From Methanobacteriota archaeon (lineage in GTDB: Archaea > Hydrothermarchaeota > Hydrothermarchaeia > Hydrothermarchaeales > BMS3B), in the NCBI GenBank assembly GCA_003229935.1, contig QIGD01000036.1:1-17722 (forward strand): DNA of 17,722 nt, read 5' to 3'. Under the pieces are notes generated by a model. The model was not told the DNA's origin and did not search any database. It was given only the letters and a program-made list of their open reading frames with translations. The translations under genes and the position numbers were made by a program. This document shows positions 14,421-17,722 of the stretch, piece by piece. The first letter of the stretch is position 1, and the number at the start of each line of letters is the position of its first letter.

Positions 14421-15164
14421 ATGCAACCGTTACCAAGTATGGGCTATGACAGGGCAATTACTGTTTTCAGCCCTGATGGAAGATTGTTTCAGGTTGAATA
14501 TGCAAGAGAAGCTGTAAAGCGTGGAACGACATCGCTGGGAATTAAATACAATGATGGTGTTCTTCTATGTGTTGATAAAAGGGTAACCAGTAAGCTTGTT
14601 GAATCAAGGTCGATTGAAAAGATTTTTCAAATAGATGACCATATTGCTGCTGTCACCTCTGGTCTGGTCGCTGATGCAAGAGTGCTTGTGGACAGAGCGA
14701 GAGTTGAGGCTCAGTACCACAGAGTTCTTTACAATGAATCTATAGGTGTGGACACGCTTGTGAAGAAAATCTGTGACTTCAAGCAGCTTTATACACAGCA
14801 TGGAGGTGTAAGGCCTTTTGGTATAGCACTGCTCATAGCTGGCGTAAATGAGATTCCTAAGCTCTTTGAAACAGATCCGAGCGGAGCACTTATTGAATAT
14901 AAAGCCACAGCCATAGGTTCTGGTAGAAATACAGCTATGGAAATATTTGAAAAGGAATACAGTGAAGAACTGGATAAAGAGGGTTCAATCAAGCTTGCTC
15001 TTAAAATTATGAATGAAATAACTGAAGGCATCATGAGTGAAGAGACCATAGAGATAGCTGTAGTAGAACTTGAAAACGGAGAATATACCAAGTTCGCTCC
15101 CAAAGATGTTAAAGCACATCTGGCAAAAATACCAAAAAAGGAGAAATCTGAGGAAGAGGAGTGA
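14421..15164 (+). CDS. psmA: Proteasome alpha subunit
   Basis: PsmA forms the outer rings of the archaeal 20S proteasome and gates substrate entry. Seen: the proteasome A-type signature YDRAITVFSPDGRLFQVEYA followed by REAVKRGTTSLGIK, GVLLCVDKRVTSKLVE, HIAAVTSGLVADARVLVDRAR and VRPFGIALLIAG near residue 134. The end is a charged, disordered-looking tail KKEKSEEEE. The length of 247 residues is typical. A start at MGYDRA, eight residues in, is possible but less likely. The catalytic beta subunit is not in this window. It is 2 nt from rnp2 and 6 nt from the SBDS gene. Confidence 0.95.
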   Translation: MQPLPSMGYDRAITVFSPDGRLFQVEYAREAVKRGTTSLGIKYNDGVLLCVDKRVTSKLVESRSIEKIFQIDDHIAAVTSGLVADARVLVDRARVEAQYHRVLYNESIGVDTLVKKICDFKQLYTQHGGVRPFGIALLIAGVNEIPKLFETDPSGALIEYKATAIGSGRNTAMEIFEKEYSEELDKEGSIKLALKIMNEITEGIMSEETIEIAVVELENGEYTKFAPKDVKAHLAKIPKKEKSEEEE

Positions 15165-15170
15165 ATATTA

Positions 15171-15863
15171 GTGGTAAGCCTTGACAGGGCTGTTATTGCT
15201 CGTTTAGAGACTCATGGCGAACACTTTGAACTTTTAGTTGACCCAGACCTTGCTTTTAAGTTTAAACATGGCGAAAAGGTGGATATTGAAGCTCTTCTTG
15301 CTGTCAACCAGATTTTCAAGGATGCAAAGAAAGGTGATAAATCTTCTCTTGAAAATGCCCAGAAAACACTTGGCGTATCCAGCCTTGAAGAAGCTGTGGA
15401 GAAGATAATAAAAAAAGGTGATATTCAGCTTACCACCGAAATTAGACGGAAGATATTAGAGCGCAGGAGGAAACAGATTGTCAACTATATAGCAAGAAAT
15501 GCTATAAATCCTTTGACAAAGGCACCACATCCACCTCATAGAATAGAGAAAGCTATGGAAGAGGCGAGAGTACATATAGACATTAATAAAAGTTTTGATG
15601 ACCAGCTAAATCTTGTGATTAAAAGTTTAAGACCTCTGATTCCCATAAAATTTGAGGAGCGAAAGATTGCTGTTAAAATACCGCCAGACTATACATCAAA
15701 GGCCTATCCCGCAGTAAGAAAATTTGGAGATATAAAGCAGGAAGAATGGCTCAAAGATGGCTCCTATGCCTTTGTAATTACCCTTCCTGCTGGAGCAGTG
15801 GATGAGTTTTTCAGGAAACTTAATGAACTAACCAGAGGAGATTTAGAATCTAAAATGCTATGA
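15171..15863 (+). CDS. SBDS family ribosome maturation protein (Sdo1)
   Basis: The SBDS protein acts with an EF2-like GTPase to release eIF6 from new large subunits in eukaryotes, and the archaeal protein is thought to play a similar part. The N-terminal FYSH domain (AVIARLETHGEHFELLVDPD ... ALLAVNQIFKDAKKGDKSS) is followed by a helical domain (TTEIRRKILERRRKQIVNYIARNAINP) and a ferredoxin-like C-terminal domain (IPIKFEERKIAVKIPPDY). The length of 230 residues is normal. The start is GTG, and the protein N-terminus then reads VSLDRAVIARL. It lies between the proteasome and exosome genes in the conserved order. Confidence 0.94.
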   Translation: MVSLDRAVIARLETHGEHFELLVDPDLAFKFKHGEKVDIEALLAVNQIFKDAKKGDKSSLENAQKTLGVSSLEEAVEKIIKKGDIQLTTEIRRKILERRRKQIVNYIARNAINPLTKAPHPPHRIEKAMEEARVHIDINKSFDDQLNLVIKSLRPLIPIKFEERKIAVKIPPDYTSKAYPAVRKFGDIKQEEWLKDGSYAFVITLPAGAVDEFFRKLNELTRGDLESKML

Positions 15864-15873
15864 GGTTTATGAT

Positions 15874-16542
15874 ATGAAAAGAAGGCTTGTTATTCCAGGA
15901 GAGGAAGTTGCCGAAGGTAGTATAATACTGGGACATGGTGTTTATAGAGATGGTGAAAAAATCTACTCATCAATTCTTGGCCTTCTGGATTTAAATGAAA
16001 ACGGAGTAAGAGTAATTCCAATGACAGGGAAGTATCTTCCAAAAGTCGGAGACTATGTGATAGGTGAGATTATCGGAAATCCCATGCCCACAGCCTGGGA
16101 AGCTAATATCCATTCTCCATACGATGCTCTCCTCAATGCCAGTGACTACTACAGCGAAATTGAACCCTTCAGTATACTGCTCTCCAAAATAATGCCGCCA
16201 GGAAAAATGATATATGCATTGATTAGAGAGATAACACCCACAAAGAGAATATATATAACCCTTCGTGCAATAGGAACTCATCCTCTCAAAGGAGGAAGAA
16301 TAATAAATATTTCTCCAGCAAAGGTGCCGAGGGTTATAGGTAAAAAGCGTTCAATGATAAATATGATAAGAAAGCTCACAGGCTGTAGAGTACTTGTAGG
16401 ACAGAATGGTCTTGTATGGATTAAAGGAGAATTGAAAGCAGAAAACCTTGTAGAGAAAGTTATCATGACAATTGAGTCTGAAGCTCATACTTCAGGATTA
16501 ACAGATAGAATTGAGGAAATGATTGAGAGGGAAATAAAATGA
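15874..16542 (+). CDS. rrp4: Exosome complex RNA-binding subunit Rrp4
   Basis: Rrp4 forms the RNA-binding cap on the Rrp41/Rrp42 ring and guides 3' ends into it. The 222-residue protein has the N-terminal domain (KRRLVIPGEEVAEG), an S1 domain (about residues 55-130; VGDYVIGEIIGN ... GKMIYALIREI) and a KH domain (about 145-205; VIGKKRSMINMIRKLTGCRVLVGQNG, with a GKKRS-type loop). It starts 10 nt after the SBDS gene and overlaps rrp41 by 4 nt (ATGA). Confidence 0.95.
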   Translation: MKRRLVIPGEEVAEGSIILGHGVYRDGEKIYSSILGLLDLNENGVRVIPMTGKYLPKVGDYVIGEIIGNPMPTAWEANIHSPYDALLNASDYYSEIEPFSILLSKIMPPGKMIYALIREITPTKRIYITLRAIGTHPLKGGRIINISPAKVPRVIGKKRSMINMIRKLTGCRVLVGQNGLVWIKGELKAENLVEKVIMTIESEAHTSGLTDRIEEMIEREIK

Positions 16543-17258
16543 AAGTTGGCGAACCAGAAGAATTTATTATTGATGGTAAGAGGCTTGATGGTAGGGCTCC
16601 TGATGAGCTCAGGCCCATAAAAATCGAAGCAGGTGTTCTGGAAAGAGCTGATGGCTCCTGCTATCTAGAATGGGGTGGTAATAAAGTACTTGCTGCCTGT
16701 TATGGACCAAGAGAGATCCATCCAAAGCATGAAGCAAGGTCAGATAGAGCTGCTTTGAGAACATATTATAGAATGGCACCGTTCTCTGTAAATGACAGAA
16801 AGCGTCCCGGCCCCGACAGGCGAAGTGTAGAACTTTCAAAGGTTATAAGAAATACTCTCGAAAGCGTTGTTTTTCTACACCTTTTTCCCATGACTGCCAT
16901 AGATGTATATATTGAGATACTCCAGGCTCAGGCTGGAACAAGGTGTGCCGGTATAACTGCAGCCAGTGTTGCAATTGCTGATGCAGGAATTCCAATGAAA
17001 GAATTGATACCTTCCTGCGCCTCCGGTAAGATTGATGGAAAAGTAGTGGTTGATTTATTTGATACAGAGGATAACTATGGAGAGGCAGATGTTCCAGTGG
17101 CAATTATTCCAAGAACAGGTGAAATCGCACTGCTACAGATGGACGGCAATTTAACTCAGGAAGAGTTTGAGGAGGCTTTAAATCTTGCTGTTAAGGGATG
17201 CAAAGATGTCTATGAAAAGCAGAAAGAAGCCCTCATGAAGAGATATGGAGGCGAATAA
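16539..17258 (+). CDS. rrp41: Exosome catalytic subunit Rrp41 (RNase PH fold)
   Basis: Rrp41 is the phosphorolytic 3'-5' exoribonuclease subunit and is active in the hexameric ring with Rrp42. RNase PH landmarks are the start IDGKRLDGRAPDELRPIKIEAG, RPGPDRRSVELSKVIRNTLESV near residue 88 (arginines that bind RNA and phosphate), QAQAGTRCAGITAASVAIADAG near 128 and DTEDNYGEADVPVAIIP near 175, carrying the catalytic aspartates. The length of 239 residues is normal. It starts inside the rrp4 stop (ATGA) and its TAA is directly followed by the rrp42 ATG. Confidence 0.95.
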   Translation: MKVGEPEEFIIDGKRLDGRAPDELRPIKIEAGVLERADGSCYLEWGGNKVLAACYGPREIHPKHEARSDRAALRTYYRMAPFSVNDRKRPGPDRRSVELSKVIRNTLESVVFLHLFPMTAIDVYIEILQAQAGTRCAGITAASVAIADAGIPMKELIPSCASGKIDGKVVVDLFDTEDNYGEADVPVAIIPRTGEIALLQMDGNLTQEEFEEALNLAVKGCKDVYEKQKEALMKRYGGE

Positions 17259-17722
17259 ATGGAAGATATTATACCTGAAATTAAAAGAGAATATATCATG
17301 AGCCTTCTCGAGCAGGGAAAGAGGATAGATGACAGAGGTTTTGATGATTACAGGGATATATCTATAGAAACAGACTTCATTGAAAAGGCTGAAGGTAGTG
17401 CCCGCGTGAAATTTGGAAAAACCCAGATTGTAGTAGGTGTAAAACTAACACTCGGTGCACCTTTCTCTGATATGCCTAATTCTGGTGTTTTAACCACAAA
17501 CGTAGAGCTTGTTCCTATAGCAAGTCCCAGCTTTGAACTTGGACCACCTGGTGAAGACTCTGTTGAAATAGCAAGAGTTGTTGATAGAGTTATAAGAGAA
17601 TCAGATTGTATTGATATTGGAAAGTTATGCCTGAAAGAAGGCGAGAAGGTCTGGATTGTCTTTGTTGATATACATGTGCTCGACTATGGCGGTAATCTCT
17701 TTGATGCTGCTGCTCTGGGCTC
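17259..17722 (+). CDS. rrp42: Exosome subunit Rrp42 (RNase PH fold), 3' end outside window
   Basis: From the ATG at 17259 the open frame runs to the window edge for 154 codons. It starts MEDIIPEIKREYIMSLLEQG, then KRIDDRGFDDYRDISIETD, GSARVKFGKTQIVVGVKLTLG and SFELGPPGEDSVEIARVVDR. This is the Rrp42 N-terminal half. Rrp42 is the inactive RNase PH-fold partner needed for the active Rrp41 site. It begins directly after the rrp41 stop, so the two are translationally coupled. Confidence 0.93.
   Translation, partial: MEDIIPEIKREYIMSLLEQGKRIDDRGFDDYRDISIETDFIEKAEGSARVKFGKTQIVVGVKLTLGAPFSDMPNSGVLTTNVELVPIASPSFELGPPGEDSVEIARVVDRVIRESDCIDIGKLCLKEGEKVWIVFVDIHVLDYGGNLFDAAALG

Noticed and set aside
1..17722. 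CRISPR array or defence island
   Set aside because: No regularly spaced repeats and no cas or defence genes. The repeated hairpins are IS ends scattered at irregular distances.

Overview
The window is chromosomal DNA of a euryarchaeon with methane-type C1 metabolism. Evidence: an archaeal exosome/RNase P/proteasome gene cluster, formylmethanofuran:tetrahydromethanopterin formyltransferase (ftr), an archaeal SMC/ScpA pair, a CooS-family protein and TATA-box promoters. A methanogen, an ANME-type methanotroph or a relative would fit. The sequence alone does not resolve the order.

Layout. Positions 1-1063 are an insertion-sequence graveyard. A TnpB gene runs off the left edge, followed by its left-end hairpin. 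Two 3' gene stumps come next (an isoprenylcysteine-methyltransferase-like protein and an unknown membrane-anchored protein), then a 283-bp IS605-type remnant. Positions 1100-5318 (minus strand) hold scpA and smc. Both carry frameshifts: smc in the Walker B/D-loop and scpA before its C-terminal winged helix. Positions 5388-8202 hold a cooS-like gene between two copies of an IS605-type end. Each copy has a ~107-bp MITE inserted at the same point of its hairpin, in opposite orientations. An IS5-type transposase fragment also lies here. Positions 8237-9866 hold two IS605/IS1341 elements in tandem: a 278-bp deletion derivative and a nearly full-length tnpB with an internal TAG stop. The outer end of the second element stops 7 nt before the ftr start codon.

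Positions 9874-11603 are ftr and a 4-nt-overlapping endonuclease IV-fold gene. Positions 11604-12294 are non-coding, with palindromes and inverted repeats. From 12295 to the right edge runs the compact archaeal exosome superoperon: rpl15e, a DUF54 RNA-binding protein, rnp3 (Rpp30), rnp2 (Pop5), psmA, SBDS, rrp4, rrp41 and partial rrp42. It couples ribosome assembly, tRNA 5' processing, 3' RNA decay and protein turnover.

The most interesting item is the CooS-like protein. It keeps five of the six C-cluster ligands expected in Ni-CODH (His256, Cys335, Cys444, Cys475, Cys516), but has Glu292 where the Cys295 ligand of canonical enzymes should be. That resembles hybrid-cluster-protein chemistry and the deviant CooS-V type more than a true CO dehydrogenase. 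The nested MITE-in-hairpin repeats around it and the broken condensin genes beside it are the other items worth checking.
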